A stretch of 21,707 bases of DNA from assembly GCA_900555735.1 (NCBI GenBank), contig USMI01000018.1, positions 1 to 21,707 of the forward strand. Reading direction: 5' to 3'. The translations under genes and the position numbers were made by a program. Of the stretch, positions 1-6,807 are shown piece after piece. Numbering within the stretch: position 1 is the stretch's first letter; every line of letters begins with the position of its first letter. The notes beneath the pieces were generated by a model. It was not told where the DNA came from and searched no databases. It saw nothing but the letters and a program-made list of their open reading frames with translations. Origin of the DNA: an uncultured Eubacteriales bacterium (lineage in GTDB: Bacteria; Bacillota; Clostridia; Oscillospirales; Oscillospiraceae).

Positions 1-106
1 CTTCGCGGCTCGATTTTTCGGTTTGGAAAAGGATGAAAAACCTTGCCAGATAACCAAAAACCCTTGTTATACGGGGCTTTTCCGGTTTGTCGTAATTATA
101 CCGTAA

Positions 107-280
107 GGGCACACATTCGCTACGTTAGCCCTACAAAACGGCGTGGACGTCAAGACCGTCAGCAGCATGCTCGGCCACTACGATGCGGGCTTCACTCTCC
201 GCACCTACACCCATGCAACCAGGCAGAAGCAAGACGAGGCCGCGCAGACCATGGGCAGCTTCATGGCGCAGGTGATGTAA
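107..280 (+). pseudogene. Tyrosine recombinase (phage/ICE integrase), 3' remnant
   Basis: The plus frame from 107 to the TAA at 278-280 reads as the C-terminal end of a tyrosine recombinase. It begins GHTFATLALQNG, continues with SSMLGHYD (the conserved LGH box) and then LRTYTH, whose Tyr, about residue 34 of the fragment, would be the DNA-attacking nucleophile. In intact relatives the HTFATL segment is preceded by the H-x-L-R box that carries the second catalytic Arg. Here an in-frame TAA at 104-106 and unrelated sequence replace it, so the N-terminal and core-binding domains and both catalytic arginines are missing from the visible frame. An extra base around 107-109 could also explain the break. 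It points towards the tRNA-derived attachment site at 460-504, as integrases of tRNA-targeting elements usually do. I see no start codon or ribosome site, so it is a remnant. The first 106 bases hold nothing else I can identify. Confidence 0.8.
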
Positions 281-290
281 GCTGATCTAA

Positions 291-329
291 AAGAGATGAG
301 CGGACGGAATATCCGTCCGCTCATCTCTT
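291..329. terminator. Perfect 18-bp inverted repeat after the integrase remnant
   Basis: Arms 291-308 and 312-329 are perfect reverse complements (AAGAGATGAGCGGACGGA) around a 3-nt loop. It starts 10 nt after the integrase stop. It can act as a transcription terminator, although the T-tract after it is poor (TTGCCCTTT). The length and perfection would also suit a structural element of the attachment region. Confidence 0.6.
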
Positions 330-350
330 GCCCTTTCCGCGCATTTCCGC

Positions 351-400
351 GTGTGGGTCACGGTGTGGGTCAGGCGGTTGACCCACATTTTGACCCACAC
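351..400. repeat. Two direct and two inverted 10-bp repeats, 12-bp period
   Basis: GTGTGGGTCA occurs at 351-360 and 363-372, exactly 12 bp apart. Its reverse complement occurs at 379-387 (TGACCCACA, 9 of 10) and 391-400 (TGACCCACAC), again 12 bp apart. The block lies between the integrase stop and the tRNA-derived core. Tyrosine recombinases and their excisionases commonly bind paired short repeats in the arms of attP, so I infer arm-type or Xis sites. The repeats are seen; the protein that binds them is inferred. Confidence 0.55.
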
Positions 401-459
401 TTCTTTCAACATTTTTACAACAAAAAAGCACCGAAATCCGAAGATTTTGGGTGTTGTTC

Positions 460-504
460 TGGAGCTGCTGGGCGGATTCGAACCGCCGACCTCATCCTTA
501 CCAA
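460..504 (-). other. 3' half of tRNA-Thr(GGT): attachment-site core
   Basis: Read on the minus strand this is the 3' half of a tRNA: anticodon loop TTGGTAA (anticodon GGT, Thr), the 3' side of the anticodon stem GGATG, AGGTC, a T-arm with stem GGCGG/CCGCC around TTCGAAT, the acceptor strand CAGCAGC, discriminator T and encoded CCA (complement at 460-462). Homology stops exactly at the anticodon loop. Sequence from 505 rightwards does not supply the 5' half, so no functional tRNA is made here. A break at the anticodon loop is the usual crossover position for tRNA-targeting tyrosine recombinases. The intact tRNA-Thr is not in this window. Confidence 0.8.
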
Positions 505-547
505 AAAGCCGTGGCTGCTTTTATGGCGTACCCATTCATGCCGAGAA

Positions 548-588
548 AGAACCTCCAATCCCTTGCGCTGCAAGGGATTGGAGGTTCT
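548..588. terminator. Perfect 19-bp inverted repeat, terminator-like
   Basis: Arms 548-566 (AGAACCTCCAATCCCTTGC) and 570-588 are perfect reverse complements with a 3-nt loop. On the plus strand the stem is followed by CCTTGTTTTAG, a weak T-tract. It lies in a gene-free stretch between the tRNA fragment and the LysR promoter. It may insulate the LysR gene from the element or be part of the attachment arm. Confidence 0.55.
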
Positions 589-644
589 CCTTGTTTTAGT
601 GCGTTTTACTACATACTGGGGTGTTTCGCGTGAATTTAGGGTGT

Positions 645-666
645 TTGTTGGAAAGATTGTTGGAAA
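645..666. repeat. Two direct TTGTTGGAAA repeats, 12-bp period
   Basis: TTGTTGGAAA is found at 645-654 and 657-666, exactly 12 bp apart, on the other side of the tRNA core from the 351-400 repeats. GGGTGTTT is also repeated nearby (619-626 and 639-646). The matching 12-bp period on both sides of the core suggests the two arms of one attachment region. The stretch 667-754 shows nothing further. Confidence 0.45.
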
Positions 667-754
667 TCAGCCTGCGTCACACCGCTGTCAACGCAGAACC
701 GTAAGGAACACCGGGGATATAAGTTGATATTTTCCGGCTCACATATTATTTGCG

Positions 755-782
755 TTGCTTTTTAGGTTTGATATGGTATAAT
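755..782 (+). promoter_or_regulatory. Predicted promoter of the LysR gene
   Basis: TTGCTT (755-760), a 16-bp spacer and a perfect TATAAT (777-782) preceded by TGG, i.e. an extended -10 element. The predicted start near 789 gives a leader of about 40 nt before the LysR ATG. This placement rules out the in-frame ATG at 750 as the start. Confidence 0.65.
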
Positions 783-827
783 TTTTATAACACTTTACGT
801 TACGGTCAGGAGCCACAGGAATCGCAT

Positions 828-1706
828 ATGGATATCAACGATCTGAAATTGTTTGCCCGTGCCGCTGAGTTGGGCAATATCACCCATGCCTCGGCGGAGC
901 TGGGCTATACGCAGTCTGCCGCCAGCCATGCTCTGCGGCGGTTGGAGCAAAATCTGGAAACGCAGCTTTTGCAGCGGCTGCACATGGGCGTCTGCCTGAC
1001 GGAAAACGGCAAAGAGCTGCTGCCCTATGTGTCCACCATGCTGGCCGCGCAGGAGCAGCTGCTGCAAAAGGCGGCAGATCTCAGCGGCAGTGTGTCCGGC
1101 GTGGTATCGGTGGGCTGCATCAGCAGCGTCGCCATCCGCTGGCTCCCGGCGCTGATCGAGCGCATGGCCGCGTGTTATCCCTCCGTGCAGATTCGGTTTC
1201 AGGACGGCGACTACGAGGCCGTGGAGGAATGGATCCTGAAAAAGAAGGTGGAGGTGGGCTTCCTCTCCGCTTCCACCCGCCTACCTTTCCGACTGACACC
1301 ATTGGTGGAGGACGATATGCTGCTGGTGCTGCCCTGCGGCCATCCGCTGTGCGAATCAGCAGAGGTGCCGCTGGCGTGTTTGCGGGAGGAACTGGTCATC
1401 GTCCCCGCCGAGGGCATCGACTACGATGTGGGAAATATTCTCCGCCGTGCCGGATGTACCGTAACAGACAGCGCCAGTGTTAACAGCGACTACTCGGCCC
1501 TGACGCTGGTGGGACAGGAGCGGGGAGTGACCATCCTGCCCCGGATGCTGCTGGGGGACTATGACGAACAGCGTATCCAACTGCGCTGTCTGGAGGGCCA
1601 TCCCACCCGCACCATCTGTCTAGCGACGCTGCCACAGCGGCGGCTGTCTCCGGCGGCGGAGCTGTTCTGCCGGTATACCACTGATATGTTCCATGCCCAT
1701 ATATAG
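828..1706 (+). CDS. LysR-family transcriptional regulator
   Basis: Predicted product of 292 aa, a normal length for the family. Residues 1-60 form the winged helix-turn-helix: MDINDLKLFARAAELGNITH, then a QSAASHALRRLE recognition-helix segment. The rest (about 90-290) is the type 2 periplasmic-binding-like effector domain. I chose the ATG at 828 because LysR proteins start just before this helix, AGGA (817-820) sits 7 nt upstream, and the longer frame from 750 would begin upstream of the -10 box. LysR proteins are cytoplasmic tetramers that sense a small ligand; this one's ligand cannot be read from sequence. The next gene, a YitT-type membrane protein on the same strand, has a LysR-type dyad upstream of its promoter and is the probable target. 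The gene has its own promoter and terminator. Confidence 0.93.
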   Translation: MDINDLKLFARAAELGNITHASAELGYTQSAASHALRRLEQNLETQLLQRLHMGVCLTENGKELLPYVSTMLAAQEQLLQKAADLSGSVSGVVSVGCISSVAIRWLPALIERMAACYPSVQIRFQDGDYEAVEEWILKKKVEVGFLSASTRLPFRLTPLVEDDMLLVLPCGHPLCESAEVPLACLREELVIVPAEGIDYDVGNILRRAGCTVTDSASVNSDYSALTLVGQERGVTILPRMLLGDYDEQRIQLRCLEGHPTRTICLATLPQRRLSPAAELFCRYTTDMFHAHI

Positions 1707-1738
1707 AAAATGCAGGCAAATGCCCGCGTTTTCTTTTT
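1706..1738 (+). terminator. Rho-independent terminator of the LysR gene
   Basis: Stem GAAAATGCAGGCA (1706-1718) pairs with TGCCCGCGTTTTC (1721-1733), with one mismatch and one G-U pair, and runs straight into T5. It begins at the last base of the LysR stop codon and separates that gene from the YitT-type gene. Confidence 0.8.
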
Positions 1739-1746
1739 AATATCGT

Positions 1747-1763
1747 CATGAATCAAATTCATG
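1747..1763. promoter_or_regulatory. LysR-type T-N11-A operator upstream of the YitT gene
   Basis: CATGAATCAAATTCATG is a perfect 7-bp dyad with a 3-bp centre. It contains T-N11-A (T at 1749, A at 1761), the classic LysR recognition pattern. It lies about 73 to 57 bp upstream of the predicted YitT transcription start, the usual position of the primary LysR site. A second AT-rich dyad, AAAAT-GTCC-ATTTT (1774-1787), abuts the -35 box and could be the activation site. Confidence 0.6.
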
Positions 1764-1784
1764 GCGGCTGGGAAAAATGTCCAT

Positions 1785-1813
1785 TTTACAAGTTTCCGCG
1801 CACCTGATAGGAT
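1785..1813 (+). promoter_or_regulatory. Predicted promoter of the YitT-family gene
   Basis: TTTACA (1785-1790), a 17-bp spacer and TAGGAT (1808-1813). The predicted transcription start near 1820 lies downstream of the first in-frame ATG (1777), which supports the ATG at 1858 as the start. Confidence 0.6.
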
Positions 1814-1857
1814 GTCCTTTGGACGGAAAAGAGCGTCCTACCGGGAGGCAGAAACAC

Positions 1858-2721
1858 ATGGGCAAACTGCAGCACACATTCCTGCGCTACGCGCAGATCA
1901 CATTAGGGTGCGCCCTGTACGCACTGGGCTTTTGCTGGTTTTACGCACCCAACCAGCTCTGTATGGGCGGCTTTACCGGCCTTGCGCAGGTTATCAGTCT
2001 ATTCCTACCCCAGATACCGATCGGCGTTCAGGTGCTGCTGATGAATCTGCCGCTGTTTTTCCTGATTTGGAAAAGCGTAGGCCGCGATTGGGTCACCGCT
2101 TCACTGTACGCTATGGTGGTCAGCTCGCTGTTTATCGACCTGCTGGACAAAGCGGTGACGTTCCAGCCCATTGAGCTGGTGCTGGCCTGTGTGTACGGCA
2201 CGGTGCTGGTGGGTGCAGGCTGTGGCCTGATGCTGCGGCAGAACGCCACCGTAGGCGGCACCAATCTGGCGGCGCGGCTGCTGCGCCTGCGGTTGGAGCG
2301 GGTCTCCATTGGCACGCTGTGCAGCCTGCTGGACGGCCTGATCGTGGTGCTGTATGTCATCGCCTTCCGCAACCTGAGCCATTGCCTGTACGCGGTGGCG
2401 TCTTTGTATCTCATCTCCCTCATCATGGATCGGGTGGTGTACGGCGGCAAGCAGTCCAAGGTAGCCTGCATCATCTCCGACCGGCACGAGGAGCTGACCG
2501 CCGCGCTGCTGGAGATGCACCGGGGCATCACGCTGCTGGACGGTGAGGGCGGTTTTACCCATCAGGCCCATAAGGTGATCCTGTGCGCCTTTGCCAAGAA
2601 TCAGATCATCGACCTGAAAAAGCGGGTACAGCAGGTAGACCCTGACGCATTTATCATCGTGTACGACGCCAACGAGGTACTGGGCAATGGCTTCGGCGCC
2701 TATCAGCCCGGCAGCGTATAA
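1858..2721 (+). CDS. YitT family membrane protein (DUF161/DUF2179)
   Basis: Predicted product of 287 aa, close to the family's usual 280-290. The N-terminal two thirds hold about five or six hydrophobic segments typical of YitT proteins, with the conserved GGFTGLAQ and GGTNLAARLL motifs. The C-terminal part (about 200-287), from KVACIISDRHEELTAAL to DAFIIVYDANEVLGNGF, is the cytosolic DUF2179 domain. The substrate of the family is not established, and I do not assign one. The ATG at 1858 is preferred over 1777: GGAGG at 1844-1848 is 9 nt upstream, and the promoter's predicted start is about 1820. The gene ends 19 nt before a strong bidirectional terminator shared with the converging peptidase gene. 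The LysR-type dyad upstream suggests control by the preceding regulator. Confidence 0.9.
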   Translation: MGKLQHTFLRYAQITLGCALYALGFCWFYAPNQLCMGGFTGLAQVISLFLPQIPIGVQVLLMNLPLFFLIWKSVGRDWVTASLYAMVVSSLFIDLLDKAVTFQPIELVLACVYGTVLVGAGCGLMLRQNATVGGTNLAARLLRLRLERVSIGTLCSLLDGLIVVLYVIAFRNLSHCLYAVASLYLISLIMDRVVYGGKQSKVACIISDRHEELTAALLEMHRGITLLDGEGGFTHQAHKVILCAFAKNQIIDLKKRVQQVDPDAFIIVYDANEVLGNGFGAYQPGSV

Positions 2722-2739
2722 CAGTATCTTTTTTCTGCA

Positions 2740-2787
2740 AACGACATAAAAGCGGTACGCTCCAAGGCGTACCGCTTTTATGTCGTT
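2740..2787. terminator. Bidirectional terminator between convergent genes
   Basis: A perfect 21-bp stem (2740-2760 with 2767-2787) with a 6-nt loop. The stem is AT-rich at its base (AACGACATAAAAG on the left, CTTTTATGTCGTT on the right) with a GC core. It lies between the YitT stop at 2721 and the PepD stop at 2813, so it can end transcripts from both sides. Confidence 0.85.
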
Positions 2788-2812
2788 ATGTTCGTTTTTG
2801 GCAGCGCCGCAT

Positions 2813-4258
2813 TCAGCACTCCCCCGCAGCCAACAGCTCCAGCACCCGGCACAGGCATCGCCATACTGTGTCTACGGACACTGCATCCAACCGCTCCCGG
2901 GGCGTATGAACATCGGTGATGGTGGGTCCCATCGCCACGGCATCTAGACCCGGCATGGCTGCGGCAAACAGACCGCACTCCGCTCCCGCATGGCTGATCT
3001 TCACCACCGCGGCGCTGCCTGTTGTTTCCTGCCAGGCGCGGCAGCAGCACTCTCGCAGAGGTGACTCTGGAACGAATTCCCAGCCCGGGCAGCCGGGGCG
3101 GACGGTGACATGTCCGCCCAGTACCTGCACCAATGCGCTGATGCGGCGATTCATCATCTCCTGCTGAGTGTCCAAGGCACTGCGGATGCAGAATTCTCCT
3201 GTCACCTGATTCTGAGATGTTCGCAAAATACCCAGATTACATGAGGTCTGCGGGAGTCCGGGTACGTCCATGCTCATTTCCATCACACCCTGCGGTGCGC
3301 ATTGCAGCAGACACAGTAGCCGTCTGGTACAGACCGCGTCCATGGCAGGCTCCTGCACTTGCGCAGGCGTGATATGGACATACAGCTCCGGCTCCGTGAC
3401 GCGGTATTCCTGCCGTAATTCTTTTTCCATCCGGTCGATCACCGCAGTGACATCTGTGCCCGGTACCGTCTGTATCCGGGCGGCGGCTGTGTCAGCGATG
3501 GCATTGTCTGCCTGTCCGCCCTCCGCCCAAATCACCCGGACACCTCCGACGGTATCTAGGTTGTCCAGCACTCGTCCCAGAAACGTCAGGGCACATGCGC
3601 GGCCCTTGTGGATATCCACGCCTGAGTGTCCGCCGCGCAGACCGCCAATTTCCAGCTGCCACGCATCGCCGTCAAAGGTCTCCCGCATCACGGGGAGTGA
3701 AAACGTCATTCCGTTTCCGCCAGCGCAGCCGGCAAATATCTCTCCTGCCCGCTCCGCATCCAGATTGATCATTCTCCGTCCACTCAAAAGCGATTTGTCC
3801 AGAGCCTTTGCACCCTGCATGCCTGCTTCTTCGTCGACAGTCAGCACAGCCTCCAGCTGAGGATGCACCATACGGTCATCGTCCAGCACCGCCAGAATCA
3901 TGGCCACGGCGATACCGTCATCTGCACCCAGCGTAGTCTCGCGGGCCCAAACAAAAGCACCGTCTGTTTGCAGCTGCGGCCCGCAGCAGGTCAGGTCTAC
4001 CTCCGCCTGCGGTGTGGCGGCACATACCATGTCCATGTGCCCCTGAAGGATCAACGGGGCGCAGGCGGCCATTGCCCCCTGTCCGGGCTTTGTAATGACC
4101 ACATTTCCTACAGCATCCCGTCTGCAAGGAAGCCCTCTCTGCTGTGCAAAGTCCATGCACCACTGGCTGATGGCCTCCATGCGGCCGGATCCTCTGGGGA
4201 TAGCGCTGACCTTTTCAAACCAGTGAAAGACTGTCTGGGGGACTAATTGTTCCAGCAT
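2813..4258 (-). CDS. pepD: Aminoacyl-histidine dipeptidase-type peptidase (PepD, M20 family)
   Basis: Predicted product of 481 aa, the normal PepD length (about 480-490). It is a cytoplasmic dizinc peptidase that splits dipeptides and some tripeptides. Visible metal and catalytic motifs: QGHMDMV (His74, Asp76), TLGADDGIAVA (Asp113/114), VDEEAG (catalytic Glu143/Glu144), INLDAE (Asp167), GGHSG (His211, at the lid domain that interrupts the catalytic domain), and the C-terminal HAGAECG (Glu427) and VHTPRE (His451). There is no signal peptide. AAAGGAG lies 7 nt before the ATG. It is the last gene of the long minus-strand peptide operon, 25 nt after the M29 aminopeptidase, and ends at the shared terminator. 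It probably finishes the breakdown of dipeptides made by the upstream peptidases. The exact dipeptide preference is inferred from the family. Confidence 0.93.
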   Translation of the reverse strand: MLEQLVPQTVFHWFEKVSAIPRGSGRMEAISQWCMDFAQQRGLPCRRDAVGNVVITKPGQGAMAACAPLILQGHMDMVCAATPQAEVDLTCCGPQLQTDGAFVWARETTLGADDGIAVAMILAVLDDDRMVHPQLEAVLTVDEEAGMQGAKALDKSLLSGRRMINLDAERAGEIFAGCAGGNGMTFSLPVMRETFDGDAWQLEIGGLRGGHSGVDIHKGRACALTFLGRVLDNLDTVGGVRVIWAEGGQADNAIADTAAARIQTVPGTDVTAVIDRMEKELRQEYRVTEPELYVHITPAQVQEPAMDAVCTRRLLCLLQCAPQGVMEMSMDVPGLPQTSCNLGILRTSQNQVTGEFCIRSALDTQQEMMNRRISALVQVLGGHVTVRPGCPGWEFVPESPLRECCCRAWQETTGSAAVVKISHAGAECGLFAAAMPGLDAVAMGPTITDVHTPRERLDAVSVDTVWRCLCRVLELLAAGEC

Positions 4259-4283
4259 GATTTTCTCCTTTCTACGGTCACAC

Positions 4284-5408
4284 TTACAGAGCCAGCTCCC
4301 TTTTCAGATTTTCCGGATTCAGCGGCAGCAGCTCCGGCAGTACAAACAGGCCGTCCCTCTGCACCAATACACCGTCGAAATAAATGTCTCCGCCTCCGTA
4401 CTCCGGCTGCATCCGTCGCACCATATCCCAGTGTATCCGGCTCTTGTTGCTGGGGCCATAGCTGTTGCCGGGTGTAAAATGAAAGCTCCCGGCGGCTTTT
4501 TCATCAAACAGGATATCGCTTGTGATCCGATGGATAAAGGGATTGGTACCCATAGCGAACTCGCCAATATGCCGTGCGCCGGCATCCGTGTCAAGTATCT
4601 GCATCAAGCGTTCGCGATCTCCAATCTCGCAGGAGGCATCCACGATACGTCCATGGGAAAAGATCAGCGTCACCCCAGTAAACAACTGGCCCTCCCAACG
4701 AGTAGGGACGTTGTAGCGGATATGTCCTTCCACGCTGTCCGGTACCGGCGCGGTAAAGACTTCACCGGCGGGGATATTTCGGGTTCCATGGCAAATGCTG
4801 ACGCCCATATCCCGAACGGAGAACTGCAACTCCAGCTGCGGCCCTGTTATGCGCACCTGATCCGTTTGCGTCATCAATTCCGCCAGCGGCATCATGCGCC
4901 GGTGGAACTGCCGGTAATCTATCAGACAGCTGTCATAATAAAATTGATACAGGTCGCGGGTAGACATGCCCGCCGCCTGTGCCATAGCGGGACTGGGCAG
5001 TGCCATAGCCAGCCACCGGGTATGGGGGAGTCTCGTTTCAAAGTGTACGGGGCGGGTATACAGGCTGCGGTACAGCTGCGCCTGCTCCACCGGTACCTCT
5101 GTCATGTCACAGGGATTTTCACTGCGGCGCAGAGAAATGAACACATCCATCTGCTCCATGCGCTGACGGTCCCAATCTGCCTGATGGCGGATGGTATCCT
5201 CATCGGCGCAGCTGATCCATGCCGCTTCCAAGGCGTCCCGCATCTGGTGGTAAAAGGGGCGGCCACCGACCCGGTGTACAGCCCGAATCAGCTCTGCCCC
5301 CATTCCTTCGTCCGGATCCGTCAGTTCAATAAGCACACGCTCTCCGGGTTGCACAGCGCAGACCTGCGTGACAATCAATGCCGCAAAGCTCCGGTTGATA
5401 TCCTCCAT
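4284..5408 (-). CDS. M29 family aminopeptidase (AmpS/PepS type)
   Basis: Predicted product of 374 aa; M29 enzymes are usually 360-415. They are cytoplasmic cocatalytic metal enzymes that remove N-terminal residues. The family's metal-site motifs are all visible: NIPAGEVFTAPV (Glu216), HIGEFAMGTNP (Glu283), the stretch with His310 and Tyr317, and KSRIHWDMV (His326, Asp328). The N-terminal half is less conserved. GGGAGG precedes the ATG, and the start is 4 nt after the stop of the upstream MATE gene, so the two are probably translated in step. The PepD gene follows 25 nt later. It plausibly trims residues from imported oligopeptides. I am confident of the family, not of the residue preference. 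Confidence 0.92.
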   Translation of the reverse strand: MEDINRSFAALIVTQVCAVQPGERVLIELTDPDEGMGAELIRAVHRVGGRPFYHQMRDALEAAWISCADEDTIRHQADWDRQRMEQMDVFISLRRSENPCDMTEVPVEQAQLYRSLYTRPVHFETRLPHTRWLAMALPSPAMAQAAGMSTRDLYQFYYDSCLIDYRQFHRRMMPLAELMTQTDQVRITGPQLELQFSVRDMGVSICHGTRNIPAGEVFTAPVPDSVEGHIRYNVPTRWEGQLFTGVTLIFSHGRIVDASCEIGDRERLMQILDTDAGARHIGEFAMGTNPFIHRITSDILFDEKAAGSFHFTPGNSYGPSNKSRIHWDMVRRMQPEYGGGDIYFDGVLVQRDGLFVLPELLPLNPENLKRELAL

Positions 5409-5412
5409 AACA

Positions 5413-6807
5413 TTACCTCCCTGTCTCGTTTTTGTGATGCTCCGCCGTCAGCTCCCGCAGCCAGAGATCACCGCGGTAGCGGCGCTTGTAGGCAACATAC
5501 CGTGCAAAGTGATCCAACCCCTGAGTCAGAACGATTGCCATGGTTCCCAGACCTAAACGCAGTCCCAGAAGCCACATACCTCCTACCCGGATGGCCCATG
5601 CGGACACAGAGGAAAAGATCATGGCATACCGGGCATCGCCCACTGCCTTGAAGCCGTTGGGCAGAATAAAGCATCCCGGCAAAAACAGGATAAACGGTGC
5701 ATATAGCATCACCATGTGCTCCACCAGCGGTATCACCTGTGCATCCCGACAGAACAGGAGTGTCAGAGGCGTTGCCAGAAGCAGCGCGGCGGCAGCTGTC
5801 CACACGGCAATACTGCGGCCTATCCGATACAGATACCCTACACAAGGCCGCACAGCCGTAACACCGCCCCGGCCGGCGGTGCGGCCCGTCAGCGGCGCCG
5901 TCAGAAAATTCACTGCCATAAATGGGATGAACAGCAGGTTGGTGATGGAGTTAAATACCTGATTGGAAGAGATCACCACCGCCCCCATACCCGCCAGAAA
6001 CACCTGCAGCACCAGTCTGGTGCCGTTAAACAGCAGATTTTCCAGCGCGGTGGGTGTGCTGATGTGAGAAACGCGCCCTATATCCGCCAGCGTTGTCCGA
6101 TCTAAACGGAAGCTTGGGCGGGCGTAGAAGTTCCGCCGCAGGACAAGTCCCAGTGCAGCCGCAGCGCCGCTGCCGACGCTCAGCAGATACGACAGGCCTG
6201 CCCCGCTCACGCCCATTTGCAGGTGCATTGTGAACAGCAAATTTCCTAAAATGCCTACGACATTGGAGAAAATACTCACCATCATGGGCCGCCGCGTGTC
6301 GCCGCAGCTGCGCATAAAGCCGCTGCACTGGAAGTATACAAACCACAGCGGCGGTGACAGTGCCGTGAAGCCATAATAGAGCAGGGAGTTGGTGACAACC
6401 TCCGGCTCGGCACTGCCGAAAAGCAGATCTACCAACGGTGCGCGCAGGAAAAACATCAGCAGGGCAATAACGCCGCTGATGGTCAGACCCAGCAGCAGGG
6501 CGGCTCCGGCCATCCGGTGACAACGCCTGTCCTGTTTAGCACCGGCGGCCTGCGCCACCAGTGCGGTTCCGCCCATAGCAAAGGCCTGAAACACGATCAT
6601 CAGGATGTAGTTGATGGTACCCACCTGACTGACACCGGCAATGGCGGCGTTTCCGATAAGCCCCATCACAATGACATTGACATTGTCCAGCAGGGTGGAA
6701 GCGAACTGCTCCACCAGCATACCCGGCATCATGCCCCGCAGTTCACTCCGCAGCTGTGGATCTGCATCCTCCGCCGGATGCAGCAGAGCCTGAAAAAATC
6801 TGTTCAT
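5413..6807 (-). CDS. MATE family efflux transporter (copy 1)
   Basis: Predicted product of 464 aa with about twelve hydrophobic helices in two homologous halves, the MATE layout. Typical stretches are MMPGMLVEQF, FQAFAMGGTALVAQAAGA, PPLWFVYFQCSGFMR and ILPNGFKAVGDA. MATE proteins export cationic or amphipathic compounds using Na+ or H+ gradients; the substrate here is unknown. The ATG overlaps the stop of the S9 peptidase gene by 4 nt (ATGA, 6804-6807), and I see no good ribosome site upstream, so translation is probably coupled to that gene. It closely resembles the second MATE at 18413-19801, perhaps half identical by eye. A multidrug exporter translationally coupled to a peptidase suggests it exports a product of peptide processing. 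Confidence 0.92.
   Translation of the reverse strand: MNRFFQALLHPAEDADPQLRSELRGMMPGMLVEQFASTLLDNVNVIVMGLIGNAAIAGVSQVGTINYILMIVFQAFAMGGTALVAQAAGAKQDRRCHRMAGAALLLGLTISGVIALLMFFLRAPLVDLLFGSAEPEVVTNSLLYYGFTALSPPLWFVYFQCSGFMRSCGDTRRPMMVSIFSNVVGILGNLLFTMHLQMGVSGAGLSYLLSVGSGAAAALGLVLRRNFYARPSFRLDRTTLADIGRVSHISTPTALENLLFNGTRLVLQVFLAGMGAVVISSNQVFNSITNLLFIPFMAVNFLTAPLTGRTAGRGGVTAVRPCVGYLYRIGRSIAVWTAAAALLLATPLTLLFCRDAQVIPLVEHMVMLYAPFILFLPGCFILPNGFKAVGDARYAMIFSSVSAWAIRVGGMWLLGLRLGLGTMAIVLTQGLDHFARYVAYKRRYRGDLWLRELTAEHHKNETGR

Noticed and set aside
460..504. Functional tRNA gene
   Set aside because: Only the 3' half from the anticodon loop is present; sequence beyond 504 cannot form the D-arm or acceptor 5' strand.
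296..727. 143-codon frame across the attachment region
   Set aside because: It runs through a palindrome, integrase-type repeats and a tRNA fragment, and its product is not protein-like.
1777..1857. Longer YitT start at ATG 1777
   Set aside because: It lies upstream of the predicted promoter start, lacks a ribosome site, and adds residues not typical of the family.
4257..5651. 464-codon plus-strand frame opposite the M29 and MATE genes
   Set aside because: It is antisense to two genes with clear family motifs, has no recognisable domain, and such frames are common opposite GC-rich genes.
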